Positions 43,549 to 53,586 of a DNA stretch of 64,000 bases are shown here, piece after piece. The stretch lies in the NCBI GenBank assembly GCA_947581635.1, contig CANPVE010000002.1, positions 186,001 through 250,000 of the forward strand, given 5' to 3'. Under the pieces are notes generated by a model. That model had not been told where the DNA came from. It did not search any database and saw only the letters and a program-made list of their open reading frames with translations. Positions within the stretch are counted from its first letter, which is position 1. Every line of letters starts with the position of its first letter. Both the position numbers and the translations under genes were made by a program. This DNA is from an uncultured Clostridia bacterium. GTDB taxonomy: Bacteria > Bacillota > Clostridia > Oscillospirales > Acutalibacteraceae.

Positions 43549-44340
43549 ATGAGGTATCACAGGGCGAACCCTACCATTTATTATATAATAGGGGCTGTGG
43601 CTGCGGGAATATTTGTATTGAATTCAATCGTGGCGCTGTCAAATAAAATCTCCGTCGCCTTGAAAAACATGAAATCAGTGTCAGACAGCAGCTTGGTAAC
43701 ATCTTCTGATGACAGCACAGAGAGTGAGGAAGAGGAGGACGAGTCGTGGAAACTGATTTTGGTGAACAGTTGGAATCCGCTCCCGGACGGCTACGAGAAG
43801 AAATTGGAATTCGTCAAGTTGAGGGGAGATATTTGGGTGGACGAACAAATTTATCCCGAATTACAGCAGATGATGGATGACTGCCGTGCTGCGGGATTTA
43901 GGCCCATAGTGTGCTCCGGATACCGCTCCACGTCAAAGCAGAAAGAGCTTTTTGATCAAGAGGTAAAAAAATACATGAGAAACGGCTACTCCGAGGAGGG
44001 AGCCACTGTCGAGGCGCAAAAACTTCAAGCCCGCCCCGGTTACAGCGAACATCATCTTGGAATGGCTGTGGATATATTGCCCGAGAGCAACCAGTATCCA
44101 ACCCAGGATCAGGAAAACTCAGATGAGATAAAATGGCTGATGGCCAATTGCTATAAATATGGCTTCATACTGCGCTACCCGTCAGACAAGGTTGATATCA
44201 CCGGAATTCATTACGAGCCGTGGCATTACAGATATGTCGGCAAAAAGGCGGCACAATACATTACCGAGCACAAGATATGCCTTGAGGAGTATCTAAAGGA
44301 AAAAGGCATTCCGCAAAACACCGCGACAAGCTCAAATTGA
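43549..44340 (+). CDS. D-alanyl-D-alanine carboxypeptidase, VanY/LAS family
   Basis: 263 residues: an N-terminal membrane anchor (IYYIIGAVAAGIFVLNSIVAL), an acidic linker (TESEEEEDES), and a zinc peptidase domain. Signatures: CSGYRSTSKQKELFDQE, YSEHHLGMAVDIL (zinc His and Asp), and IHYEPWHYRYVG (Glu and His). VanY/DdcY-type enzymes trim the terminal D-Ala of peptidoglycan stem peptides. The missing signal cleavage suggests an anchored enzyme facing outward. ATG 43549 after GGGGGAA. No van cluster is present, so glycopeptide resistance is not implied. Confidence 0.9.
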   Translation: MRYHRANPTIYYIIGAVAAGIFVLNSIVALSNKISVALKNMKSVSDSSLVTSSDDSTESEEEEDESWKLILVNSWNPLPDGYEKKLEFVKLRGDIWVDEQIYPELQQMMDDCRAAGFRPIVCSGYRSTSKQKELFDQEVKKYMRNGYSEEGATVEAQKLQARPGYSEHHLGMAVDILPESNQYPTQDQENSDEIKWLMANCYKYGFILRYPSDKVDITGIHYEPWHYRYVGKKAAQYITEHKICLEEYLKEKGIPQNTATSSN

Positions 44341-44357
44341 CATCAGAAATCACTTTT

Positions 44358-44392
44358 ATGGACACAGTAACAGATCCCTGTGTCCATATTTT
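44358..44392 (+). terminator. Terminator of the VanY-type gene
   Basis: ATGGACACAG at 44358-44367 with CTGTGTCCAT at 44378-44387, then ATTTTT. Confidence 0.85.
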
Positions 44393-44405
44393 TGCCATCT
44401 ATTAA

Positions 44406-44453
44406 AAAATCAGCGGACAACGATAGCCTACGCCAACATTATCCGCCGATTTT
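44406..44453 (-). terminator. Terminator of eno
   Basis: AAAATCGGCGGATAA and TTGTCCGCTGATTTTT on the minus strand form a 15-bp stem; its two irregular pairs are G-U in that direction and mismatches in the other, so it acts on the minus strand. Confidence 0.85.
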
Positions 44454-44485
44454 CTATTTTAAGGGACTAATTGGTGATCGTAAAA

Positions 44486-45802
<1,317 letters not shown>

Positions 45803-45962
45803 TCAAACCCGGGGCGGCGAAACCACCCAAGATTTTGTGAAAATGGCTAAGTTAGAGTAGCTAACCTTGTATAATAATATCTCAATTTCCTTAAATTGTC
45901 AATAGGCATATATGCCGCAAGGAATGAATTTTTTATGATGGGGCCGGCATGGCATATACAAA

Positions 45963-46017
45963 AACAGATACGGAGAATAAACTGCAGCATTACGGCGGTT
46001 TATTCTCCGTATCTGTT
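45963..46017 (-). terminator. Terminator of spoIIR
   Basis: A 20-bp perfect stem (AACAGATACGGAGAATAAAC arm at 45963-45982 with 45998-46017) directly after the minus-strand stop. Confidence 0.85.
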
Positions 46018-46023
46018 ATAAAA

Positions 46024-46623
46024 TCAGCCTTTGATTTTCTGCATAAGTTCCTCATACCACTCGATGCACTTAAACCGCGCTTCATATTGCGTGCCTTCCA
46101 CCAGGTTCAATTGCTCATCGTTGAGCACATCATCAAGCTGGGCTTCTTCTTCTGATACGGCGGATATACACAGTGGTGGGAACATTACGCACCACCAATT
46201 GTGTCCTTCGCCTTCTCCTATTATCACTCTGAGCGCCTGATAGTTTCCCGCAGGCAGCGTTATGTCGCCGTAGCTCCTGGTGTTAAAATAGGTTTCCTCC
46301 AATTCAACCGAAACGGGATAATGGTAGCCGTTGTCCCTGATTACCTGTTCCGCTTCGGTCTGAAGCATGGATAAATTTTCGCGGGTGCTTTGCACCGCCT
46401 CATCTTTGCTTTGGGCCTCCGAATAGATGTCTCCGCTGACCTCCAGCAATCTGTCGCGTACCTTCAATTTCAGATTCTGATCTTCCTCGCTGTCTGAATT
46501 TGCCAGGACGTGCAGCCTCAACACGCTGTCGCGTATTTCACCGCATTCTATGTTCAATGTGCTCATGCTCAGCACTGCGGAAAAAATCAGCGCGATAAGT
46601 AACGATATTTCAATGCGTTTCAT
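46024..46623 (-). CDS. spoIIR: Stage II sporulation protein R
   Basis: 199-residue secreted signal protein. N-terminal membrane segment IEISLLIALIFSAVLSMSTL, then the SpoIIR signature IRDSVLRLHVLANSDSEEDQ, LKLKVRDRLL, YFNTRSYGDITLPAGNYQAL and GEGHNWWCVMFPPLC. In Bacillus it is made in the forespore under sigma-F and activates the protease SpoIIGA, which processes pro-sigma-E in the mother cell. I start at ATG 46623, after GGAGGG; the frame to 46665 lacks a ribosome site. Strong evidence of endospore formation. Confidence 0.95.
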   Translation of the reverse strand: MKRIEISLLIALIFSAVLSMSTLNIECGEIRDSVLRLHVLANSDSEEDQNLKLKVRDRLLEVSGDIYSEAQSKDEAVQSTRENLSMLQTEAEQVIRDNGYHYPVSVELEETYFNTRSYGDITLPAGNYQALRVIIGEGEGHNWWCVMFPPLCISAVSEEEAQLDDVLNDEQLNLVEGTQYEARFKCIEWYEELMQKIKG

Positions 46624-47008
46624 TGTAAAATACCCTCCGTTAATATTTATGACGTCTGCAACCAAAAGGGTGCAAAAAATTGTGATATGTTTTCGTCAAG
46701 ATTTTGTGCAGTATCTTTTATTGCAGATTTGTATTAGAACCGATTCGCGTTAATTATTACCCAAACGAGAGAGAATTATTCATAATTTTCAAAAAAAGTA
46801 AAAGAGGGATTTTAAATTGTAACGGCGGACATAAATATAAATGCTATACTTTCCAGCGCGTTTATTTTCAATCAAGAGCAATTTTTTTAATTTCTTTAAA
46901 TAATTAATTAAATTTTATATTTACAAATCACAAAATAAGTGTTATAATTACATCGGACATTGGTTTCAATGCCAAAAAATACTAGATTTACGAAAGGATT
47001 TTCAAAAA
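46624..47008 (+). other. Divergent intergenic region spoIIR / DUF4190-like
   Basis: AT-rich, no gene seen. It holds the promoter at 46920-46948. A sigma-F type promoter for spoIIR should lie here on the minus strand, but I cannot single one out. Confidence 0.4.
46920..46948 (+). promoter_or_regulatory. Promoter of the DUF4190-like gene at 47009
   Basis: TTTACA at 46920-46925, 17-base spacer, TATAAT at 46943-46948. Confidence 0.6.
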
Positions 47009-47452
47009 ATGGACAACCAGAACAATCCCAACAATCAGAATGAGCAGAATGGCTACACGAACTTCAACAACTATCAGCCAAACGCCGATCAAAATGCTCA
47101 GCCTCCCATGCCTCCACAGCAGGGTCAGTCTCCCGTTCCTCCCCAGATACCCTATCAGGCGCCGATAGTGCAGGAGAAAGATAACAGTAACACAATGGGT
47201 ATCCTGTCTATACTTTTTTCGGCAGCCAGCCTTTTCATCTGTCCCTATATCTTTGGTGCCGCCGGCATAATACTCGGTATCGTTGGCGTCTCAAAGAAAA
47301 AGAATTCCGTTGTTTCTTGGATAGGTTTGGTATTGGGTATAATTTCCATTATTATCAACATTATTTGGAATATTTATATGGCGTCTCATCCTGAAATTAC
47401 CCAGCAGATGTTTGATAATCTGTTGAATTCCAGCATTGTGCTTTTCCGCTAA
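47009..47452 (+). CDS. DUF4190-like membrane protein with N/Q/P-rich N-terminus (paralogue 1)
   Basis: 147 residues. The first ~60 are low-complexity Asn/Gln/Pro (MDNQNNPNNQNEQNGYTNF, then PPMPPQQGQSPVPPQ). Two membrane helices follow: MGILSILFSAASLFICPYIF, and a second after GIILGIVGVSKKKNSVV, the latter recalling the DUF4190 'iLGiiG..kk' turn. Function of such proteins is unknown. ATG 47009 follows GAAAGG. A related gene follows 130 bases later. Confidence 0.7.
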   Translation: MDNQNNPNNQNEQNGYTNFNNYQPNADQNAQPPMPPQQGQSPVPPQIPYQAPIVQEKDNSNTMGILSILFSAASLFICPYIFGAAGIILGIVGVSKKKNSVVSWIGLVLGIISIIINIIWNIYMASHPEITQQMFDNLLNSSIVLFR

Positions 47453-47582
47453 CTGTAGCACTGTTTGTCTGCAATGACATTGTGGGCAACAAGGTCATTG
47501 CAGACAACATTACATTGATAACATTTGCAGTTGCCGAAACGTATCAGCAATTTTTCGGCATAATTACGGAGGAGTTTTTTCT

Positions 47583-48122
47583 ATGAACGATGAATTCAAC
47601 AATGTCACTCCGAATATTGAACCTGATGTGAATTGCGGGGAAAATTCCAATTCGGCGGATAATTCAGTCTCGGAAGCGGAACCGACCCAGCCCCAACAGC
47701 AGAATTCTTACGCGCAGCAAGGCTATCAACAGCCCCAGCAGAATCCTTATGCGCAGCAGGGCTATCAACAGCCCCAGCAGAATCCTTACGCGCAGCAAGG
47801 CTATCAACAGCCCCAGCAGAATCCCTACGCGCAGCAGGGCTATCAACAGCCTACTTATACCACAGGGTATTATCAGTATAATCCCGCTATGAGTGTGCAG
47901 ACAGCGGAGAATGATGGATTTGCAATAGCTTCGCTCATTCTGGGCATAGTGGGGATGATTACCTGCTGTACATTTTTGCCTTCGTTGCTTGGATTGATAT
48001 TCGGCATTGTCTCAAAGGCAAAAAACGACGGAACACGCCCAAGCGGTGTCTCCACGGCGGGTATAGTTCTAAGCGTCATAGGCTTGATTGCAGGTGTATT
48101 CTGTTACATTTTAATGATATGA
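47583..48122 (+). CDS. DUF4190-like membrane protein with tandem Q/Y/P repeats (paralogue 2)
   Basis: 179 residues. After an acidic start, four repeats of 13 residues (QNPYAQQGYQQPQ unit) make a disordered Gln/Tyr/Pro-rich arm, then two membrane helices: FAIASLILGIVGMITCCTFL and AGIVLSVIGLIAGVFCYILM, joined by GLIFGIVSKAKNDGTRPSG. That is the DUF4190 pattern. Such Gln/Tyr repeat arms can self-associate or stick to the wall. ATG 47583 with GGAGG upstream. It shares plan and order with the previous gene, so they are probably a duplicated pair. Confidence 0.78.
   Translation: MNDEFNNVTPNIEPDVNCGENSNSADNSVSEAEPTQPQQQNSYAQQGYQQPQQNPYAQQGYQQPQQNPYAQQGYQQPQQNPYAQQGYQQPTYTTGYYQYNPAMSVQTAENDGFAIASLILGIVGMITCCTFLPSLLGLIFGIVSKAKNDGTRPSGVSTAGIVLSVIGLIAGVFCYILMI
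47700..47851 (+). repeat. 39-bp tandem repeat within the DUF4190-like gene
   Basis: Four units with a 39-base period (near 47700, 47739, 47778 and a nearly full 47817), differing by single bases such as TAC/TAT and CAA/CAG third positions. The period keeps the reading frame. Confidence 0.9.
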
Positions 48123-48158
48123 CATTAGTGACTATGTGCTGCCTTAAGAGGTAAAATT

Positions 48159-48201
48159 AAAACCGGCTTTACGCCCATTAAAGGCGGCGAAGCCGGTTTT
48201 T
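48159..48201 (+). terminator. Terminator after the DUF4190 pair
   Basis: AAAACCGGCTT at 48159-48169 pairs with AAGCCGGTTTT at 48190-48200; an inner CGCC/GGCG pair adds to it. Confidence 0.85.
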
Positions 48202-48223
48202 GTATTTTTTAATTTATTCACAA

Positions 48224-48832
48224 TCAGATTTTCTCAAAATCGTCCGCACCGTGCTTGCATATCGGGCAGACGAAGTCAGCGGGCAGTTCGTCGCCCTCAT
48301 AGATGTAACCGCAGATCTTGCACCTGAATCCTCCTGATGCGGAGGATTTTTCTTCGTGCTTTGGCTTGACGTTTGCGTGGTAATGCGAATATGTCATGGA
48401 AGGGTCGGAGCTGAGTGTGGCACATTCTGTAACGTTCGCGATAAACATCGTGTGCGTGCCTAAATCTACTGTGGATATCACTTTAGCACTGATATAAGCA
48501 TTGACATTCTCTGTGAGATATATTACGCCGTTCCCTCCGCGCTTTGTCCCGCTTAATCCTGCAAATTTGTCAGCGTCCCTGCCACTTTGGAAACCAAAGC
48601 GCTTGAAAAACTCAAAATCAGCCGTCTGACTTATGACGCTCACATTGAAACAGCCTGTGTTGAGAATCATGTCGTGAGTGAAATTCTGCTTGTTAATCGT
48701 TACGGAAATGCGGGCGGGCGAGGAAGTCACCTGCACGACCGTGTTTACGATGCAGCCGTTATCCTTGTTATCGGAGCGGGCGCTTACCACAAACAGGCCG
48801 TATTCAATGTTGTACAAAGCATTTGAATCCAT
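48224..48832 (-). CDS. hrb: High-molecular-weight rubredoxin (flavin reductase-rubredoxin fusion)
   Basis: 202 residues. The N-terminal ~150 form a flavin reductase-like domain binding FMN (LFVVSARSDNKDNGCIVNTV, NVSVISQTADFEFFKRFGF); the C-terminus is a rubredoxin with FRCKICGYIYEGDELP and FVCPICKHGADDFE giving the two CxxC iron motifs. The same fusion is known as Hrb in Moorella, where it passes electrons from NAD(P)H to the flavodiiron protein FprA. fprA lies close by on the other strand. ATG 48832 follows GAGGTGATG. Confidence 0.92.
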   Translation of the reverse strand: MDSNALYNIEYGLFVVSARSDNKDNGCIVNTVVQVTSSPARISVTINKQNFTHDMILNTGCFNVSVISQTADFEFFKRFGFQSGRDADKFAGLSGTKRGGNGVIYLTENVNAYISAKVISTVDLGTHTMFIANVTECATLSSDPSMTYSHYHANVKPKHEEKSSASGGFRCKICGYIYEGDELPADFVCPICKHGADDFEKI

Positions 48833-48872
48833 AGTACATCACCTCATAATAATTTTTTAATTAATTATATAA

Positions 48873-49187
48873 TCATATCACTGAATCTATCCAGTCAAGA
48901 AGGTTGCTTTTATCTCTGTAACCAACTGATTTGTCTATTATTTCACCGTTTTTGAGTATAAAAAGAGCGGGTATGCTTTGTACGCCAAATTGTATGCACA
49001 GCTCGGGCTGCTCGTCCGCATTCACCTTGCAAACGAGCAGATCGTCGCGCTCTTCTGCAACTTCTTCCACTACGGGTGAAAGAAGCATACACGGTGAGCA
49101 CCAGCTTGCCCAGAAGTCTATCAGCACCGGAATATCGCTGTTCATCACGGTGCTTTCAAAATTTTCAGATGTTAAATTTACTTCCAT
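48873..49187 (-). CDS. trxA: Thioredoxin
   Basis: 104 residues, thioredoxin fold with active site WASWCSPCMLLSPVVEE; the dipeptide between the two Cys is Ser-Pro rather than Gly-Pro, which can shift the redox potential. IPVLIDFWASWC, VNADEQPELCIQFGVQSIPA and cis-Pro IPALFILKNGEI are normal. ATG 49187 lies 12 bases after AAAGG. It shares strand with hrb (gap 40 bases), suggesting an operon. Confidence 0.92.
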   Translation of the reverse strand: MEVNLTSENFESTVMNSDIPVLIDFWASWCSPCMLLSPVVEEVAEERDDLLVCKVNADEQPELCIQFGVQSIPALFILKNGEIIDKSVGYRDKSNLLDWIDSVI

Positions 49188-49391
49188 TGTTTGAAATCAA
49201 CCTTTCGTTTACATTAATACTGTTATTATAACACGAAATAGATATTTTTACAATGTTTTATAAAAATTATTTTATGCAAATTTCAGCATTTATTAAATGT
49301 GCATTAAATTTTGTGCATTAAATTTTGACGCATTTGACCGAGGTATCGTCTCTATTTTTAAGTTGATGTGATAAAACATGAAACATATCTG

Positions 49392-49420
49392 TTGACATAT
49401 TTCTTTTTGACTGCTATTAT
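49392..49420 (+). promoter_or_regulatory. fprA promoter
   Basis: TTGACA at 49392-49397, 17-base spacer, TATTAT at 49415-49420. Confidence 0.6.
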
Positions 49421-49454
49421 ATTTTGGAAAAATAAATTCAAGGGAATGATCAAA

Positions 49455-50618
49455 TTGGTAAAAAATATCACCGATTCAGTAGTTTATGTGGGCTGTGACG
49501 ACGCGGACATTGACCTTTTTGAAAGTCAGTATGAGGTTCCCAACGGTATAGCGTATAACTCGTACATTATACTTGATGAAAAAATATGCGTTATGGATAC
49601 GGTGGACAAGCGTGCGTCCGATGAGTGGATTGAAAATGTGAAAACCGTTCTTAACGGAAAAGCTCCGGATTATCTCGTTGTGCAGCACATGGAGCCGGAT
49701 CATGCGGCCAATATAGAACGGCTCGCACAGCTTTATCCCGAGATGAAGGTAATCGGCAATGCTAAGAGCTTTGCTTTCTTCGAGCAGTTTTATTCCCTCG
49801 ATATATCCGACAGGAAGGTTGTAGTCAAGGAAAACGATACCGTCGAGCTGGGAAGCCACACGCTGAAGTTTATCATGGCTCCAATGATTCACTGGCCCGA
49901 AGCAATGATGACCTATGAAGAAAAAGAGAAAATTTTCTTCACCGCAGACGCGTTCGGTAAATTCGGCACACTTGACACCGACGAGGATTGGGCTTGTGAA
50001 GCGCGCCGTTACTACTTCAACATAGTTGGAAAATACGGCGCACAGGTGCAGGCTCTGCTTAAGAAGGCGGCGGCTCTCGATATTCAGACGATATGTCCTC
50101 TCCACGGCCCCATTCTCACCGAAAATCTTGAATATTACATCGGGAAGTACAACACATGGAGCAGCTACGAACCCGAGGACAAGGGCATATTTATAGCGTA
50201 TGCTTCGATTTACGGAAATACCGCCGATGCTGCCCGTCAGCTTAAAGCGTTGCTCGAGAGCAAGGGTGCTCCTAAGGTTTCTATAGCGGATCTTTCACGC
50301 GATGACATGGCTGAGGCGATTGAGGACGCATTCCGCTACGACAGAATGGTGCTCGCCTGTGCCACTTATGATGGCGGACTTTTTCCCTGCATGGAGGAAT
50401 TTTTGAGTCACCTCAAGTCGAAAAATTACCAGAAGCGCACAGTGGGTCTGATAGAGAACGGCACTTGGGCGCCCATGGCGGCAAAGTTGATGAGAGCACA
50501 GCTTGAGGGAATGAAAAACATGACAGTTCTTGAGCCTGTTGTGAGCATAAAATCCTCCCTGAAGGGTGAGATCCCTGAAACAATGCAGGAACTTGCGGAT
50601 CGCTTGCTCAATTCATGA
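49455..50618 (+). CDS. fprA: Flavodiiron protein (FprA family A-type flavoprotein)
   Basis: 387 residues: a metallo-beta-lactamase-like diiron domain and a C-terminal flavodoxin domain. Iron ligands are seen in VVQHMEPDHAANI (HxExDH), MIHWPEAMMTY, FFTADAFGKFG and ICPLHGPI; the flavin-binding loop is AYASIYGNTADAA. The enzyme reduces O2 to water, or NO to N2O, in strict anaerobes, taking electrons from a rubredoxin, here most likely Hrb. TTG 49455 is ten bases from AAGGGA; ATG 49446 is too near. The promoter sits just upstream. Confidence 0.95.
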   Translation: MVKNITDSVVYVGCDDADIDLFESQYEVPNGIAYNSYIILDEKICVMDTVDKRASDEWIENVKTVLNGKAPDYLVVQHMEPDHAANIERLAQLYPEMKVIGNAKSFAFFEQFYSLDISDRKVVVKENDTVELGSHTLKFIMAPMIHWPEAMMTYEEKEKIFFTADAFGKFGTLDTDEDWACEARRYYFNIVGKYGAQVQALLKKAAALDIQTICPLHGPILTENLEYYIGKYNTWSSYEPEDKGIFIAYASIYGNTADAARQLKALLESKGAPKVSIADLSRDDMAEAIEDAFRYDRMVLACATYDGGLFPCMEEFLSHLKSKNYQKRTVGLIENGTWAPMAAKLMRAQLEGMKNMTVLEPVVSIKSSLKGEIPETMQELADRLLNS

Positions 50619-50681
50619 TTAAAAATTTATAAATTGTTGTTATACAAGGCAATGCGTCTAAAATGCGTTGCTCTACAACCT

Positions 50682-50722
50682 AAAAGGGAAGAAACGTCAC
50701 ATTGGCTTTTTCTTCCCTTTTT
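50682..50722 (+). terminator. Terminator of fprA
   Basis: AAAAGGGAAGAAA pairs with TTTCTTCCCTTTTT. Confidence 0.75.
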
Positions 50723-50745
50723 GTATGTGCTCAGAGAAACTGGTT

Positions 50746-51000
50746 TTGAAAAGCTCAGGTCGAGTGAGCGGAGCTATTGGTCGAAGGCGTGGTAATCCAA
50801 AGGGGCAAGCTCCATTTACGGTATCAATACCATGAATGACGAGCGGTCATGGTTAGCATCGCCATTGCGCATGGTATGGTGAAGTCTCACAAGCAAAGCT
50901 GTGGACTGAGCGTACAAAATATGTCGAAGTTAAGGGGGAATTTGGGCGAACAAAAAACAAGTGACCCTTGCAAAAAGTAAATGCTGCTGCCGTGAACCGA
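50746..51000 (+). repeat. Dispersed intergenic repeat, copy 3 (longest)
   Basis: Starts TTGAAAAGCTCAGGTCGAGT, then GAGCGGAGCTATTGG and CGAAGGCGTGGTAATCCAA, and ends GTAAATGCTGCTGCCGTG. Both ends align with copy 2. The middle has its own inverted repeat (ACCATGA and TCATGGT near 50830-50856). The 578-base space between fprA and degV has no gene besides. Confidence 0.65.
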
Positions 51001-51196
51001 CAGCGGGACGGAGTAAATGTCTGCAATTGACACATTTTTATGTTGAGCACTCAATAATTTAATTTATATTCTTTATTTCATCACAAATATATGGTATAAT
51101 GCAACAGGATCGTTGTTTTAAACTTCGGTCGTGTTACGACAGCTTAGCATTTAGAGGGTCTGCGAGCTGCAAATTTGGATTTGGTTGGTGATTGTG

Positions 51197-52069
51197 ATGA
51201 GTGATTATGTAATTTTGACTGATTCTACGTCGGATATCCCGCAGAAGCTGGCGGATGAAATTGGCGTAGCCGTGCTTCCGCTTCAATTTGAAATGGACGG
51301 TCTGACGTACCGCAATTTTGCGGACGAGCGCGAGATGAGCTCTGAAGAATTTTACGACGCCATGCGCGGTGGAAAGATGCCCAAAACCTCGCAGCTCAGC
51401 GTGAATGATTTTTGCGAATATTTTTCAGAGTACCTTGAAAAAGGCAAGGATATACTCTATCTCGCTTTCTCTTCGGGACTTAGCGGAACTTATAACTCGT
51501 CGCTGATGGCGATTGAAGAACTTAAGGAGAAATATCCCGACCGCAGGGTAATCTCTGTAGATACTCTCGCCGCTTCTATGGGTGAGGGTCTACTTGTATA
51601 TTACGCGGCAAGGAAGAAAAATGAAGGCATGGGTCTTGAGGAACTCGCCAAGTGGGTTGAGGACAACAAGCTGCATCTTTGCCACTGGTTCACGGTGGAC
51701 GATTTGCATCATCTCAAGCGCGGCGGCAGGGTTTCGGCGGCCACTGCAATAGTCGGTTCGGCACTCAACATCAAGCCGGTACTGCACGTTGACGACGAGG
51801 GACATCTTATTAATATGGCCAAAACGCACGGGCGCAAGTCCTCACTTAACGCACTGATTGACAAAATGGCTGAAACTTGTACCGATGGTTGGGACACTGT
51901 TATGATAGGCAACGGAAGCTGCCGCAGTGACGCCGATTATGTGGCGTCTGAGGTGAGGAAGCGATTCAGCGGCGTAAAAAAGGTGATTGTAGGCAACATA
52001 GGACCAGTTATCGGCGCTCATGCTGGTCCCGGCGTTCTGGCATTGTTCTTCATGGGTGAAAGAAGATAA
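51197..52069 (+). CDS. DegV family fatty-acid-binding protein
   Basis: 290 residues of the DegV/FakB fold. VILTDSTSDIPQKLADE at the start, KTSQLSVNDFCEYF, FSSGLSGTYNSSLMA for ligand binding, LKRGGRVSAATAIVGSALNIKPVL and GPVIGAHAGPGVLALFF at the end are family marks. FakB-type members present fatty acids to the kinase FakA; no fakA gene is near, so the partner is elsewhere. ATG 51197 after GGTTGGTGA. Confidence 0.93.
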   Translation: MSDYVILTDSTSDIPQKLADEIGVAVLPLQFEMDGLTYRNFADEREMSSEEFYDAMRGGKMPKTSQLSVNDFCEYFSEYLEKGKDILYLAFSSGLSGTYNSSLMAIEELKEKYPDRRVISVDTLAASMGEGLLVYYAARKKNEGMGLEELAKWVEDNKLHLCHWFTVDDLHHLKRGGRVSAATAIVGSALNIKPVLHVDDEGHLINMAKTHGRKSSLNALIDKMAETCTDGWDTVMIGNGSCRSDADYVASEVRKRFSGVKKVIVGNIGPVIGAHAGPGVLALFFMGERR

Positions 52070-52513
52070 TTTTAGTTACGATAACAAATTGATATACATT
52101 GAAAAATCCCGTTGCTTTGTCTGACAATAACTAAGCGGCGGTTTTTTCATTATCAGGTATGTGGCGTTTGAAAATTTCTTTGCCATATGCTAAATTCAAC
52201 TGAAAAGTACAACTCAAAAGTCTGCATATATGGCTTTTGAGCCTTTGGGGGGAGTGCCTCTTGCCGCGTTCTTATTAAGATTCAGTATTATAATATTAAA
52301 AAATTGTAAATACAGGTAAAATTTATTGAAGGTAATGGTGAATATGTGATACAATAAACAGCAAAAATTAAGCGGTCTATGACTTTTGAAATTATGTGCG
52401 ATTGTAAACAATTTGTAAATTGACGGATTTTTTCAAAGGGAAAATACCGTTTGCTGCGTATATAAATTTGTAGGAAAAAAGAGCGATTCTTGACGTGAAA
52501 GGCGGTATGAACT
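52070..52513 (+). other. Intergenic region degV-dgt
   Basis: Holds the degV terminator and a possible promoter at 52326-52355 (TTGAAG and TACAAT, spacer 18) for the dgt-dnaG-rpoD unit. No gene is recognised. Confidence 0.4.
52108..52147 (+). terminator. Terminator of degV
   Basis: CCGTTGCTT pairs with AAGCGGCGG (one G-U), followed by TTTTTT. Confidence 0.75.
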
Positions 52514-53533
52514 GTGAACGACAGTCTGTGTGTAAGGGAACAGACCGAGAAAATTGAGCAGCTTACGCTGTCGCCTTTTGCCACCTTGGCGGTAAATTCT
52601 CTTGGGCGCGACCGTGAGGAGCCTCAATGCGAGATGCGCACAGTCTTTCAGCGCGACCGTGACAGAATAATTCACTGTAAGTCGTTTCGTCGTCTCAAGC
52701 ACAAAACACAGGTGTATCTCGCCCCCGAAAACGATCACTATCGCACCCGCCTTATACATACGCTTGAGGTTGCGCAGGTTTCCAGAACCATAGCCCGTGC
52801 GCTCAGGCTCAATGAGGATCTTACCGAGGCTGTAGCGCTTGGTCACGACCTCGGGCATACTCCGTTCGGTCACGCGGGCGAACGCGTTCTTGACGTGGTT
52901 CTCACTTCAGTGGGAGGCTTCAGACATTACGAGCAGAGTGTGCGCGTGGTGGAAAAGCTTGAGAAGAACGGCATGGGGCTTAATCTTACCAAAGAAGTGC
53001 GCGACGGAATTCTCTGTCACACTAAAGGCAGAGAGGCGTTTACCCCGGAGGGCAGGATAGTTCGTATAGCTGACAAGATTGCATATATGAACCATGATAT
53101 TGACGACAGCATACGAGCCGGCATACTGTCCGAGGACGATATTCCTTTGGAACTGCGCGAGATTCTTGGGACAGGCTCGTCTGTGCGGATAAACAACATG
53201 ATAAGAAATGTGTACGAAAACAGCCGGAACGGGAGCATTGATATGTCGCCCGAATTTTCCGATGCGTTTTACGCGCTGCATGATTTTCTTTACCGCACGG
53301 TGTACAAAGGAAGTAAGGCAAAGGCCGAGGAGGGCAAGGCGGAGGACATGATAGAGGTACTTTTCAACTACCTGTGCAATCACCCCGACCTGATCCCCGG
53401 CGAGTACCGCTACATAATGCTCGAAGAGGGCATTAAACGTGCCGCAGCTGACTATATATCCGGCATGAGCGATACTTTTGCGGTCGATTTTTACAAAGAT
53501 CTGTTTATTCCAAAAGGATGGGACACAAAATAA
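52514..53533 (+). CDS. dgt: Deoxyguanosinetriphosphate triphosphohydrolase-like protein
   Basis: 339-residue HD-domain enzyme that splits dNTPs into deoxynucleoside and triphosphate. IHCKSFRRLKHKTQV, RTRLIHTLEVAQVSRTIARAL, and GHDLGHTPFGHAGE give the H...HD...D metal site; HYEQSVRVVEKL and NHDIDDSIRAGIL (the last Asp) follow. GTG 52514 follows GAAAGGCGGT at eight bases. In many Clostridia it precedes dnaG and rpoD, as here (gap 53 bases to dnaG). Confidence 0.93.
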   Translation: MNDSLCVREQTEKIEQLTLSPFATLAVNSLGRDREEPQCEMRTVFQRDRDRIIHCKSFRRLKHKTQVYLAPENDHYRTRLIHTLEVAQVSRTIARALRLNEDLTEAVALGHDLGHTPFGHAGERVLDVVLTSVGGFRHYEQSVRVVEKLEKNGMGLNLTKEVRDGILCHTKGREAFTPEGRIVRIADKIAYMNHDIDDSIRAGILSEDDIPLELREILGTGSSVRINNMIRNVYENSRNGSIDMSPEFSDAFYALHDFLYRTVYKGSKAKAEEGKAEDMIEVLFNYLCNHPDLIPGEYRYIMLEEGIKRAAADYISGMSDTFAVDFYKDLFIPKGWDTK

Positions 53534-53586
53534 ACAACAAGACAAGCTGCTGTGGGACACTTGATTGATGAAAGTGAGGGGCGTCT

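Noticed and set aside
43549..44340. VanY-like gene as part of glycopeptide resistance
   Set aside because: No vanHAX, vanRS or vanZ gene is near; the protein is an ordinary D,D-carboxypeptidase candidate.
47700..47851. Regular repeats taken at first as a CRISPR-like array
   Set aside because: Units are contiguous 39-base coding repeats without spacers and stay in frame inside a gene.
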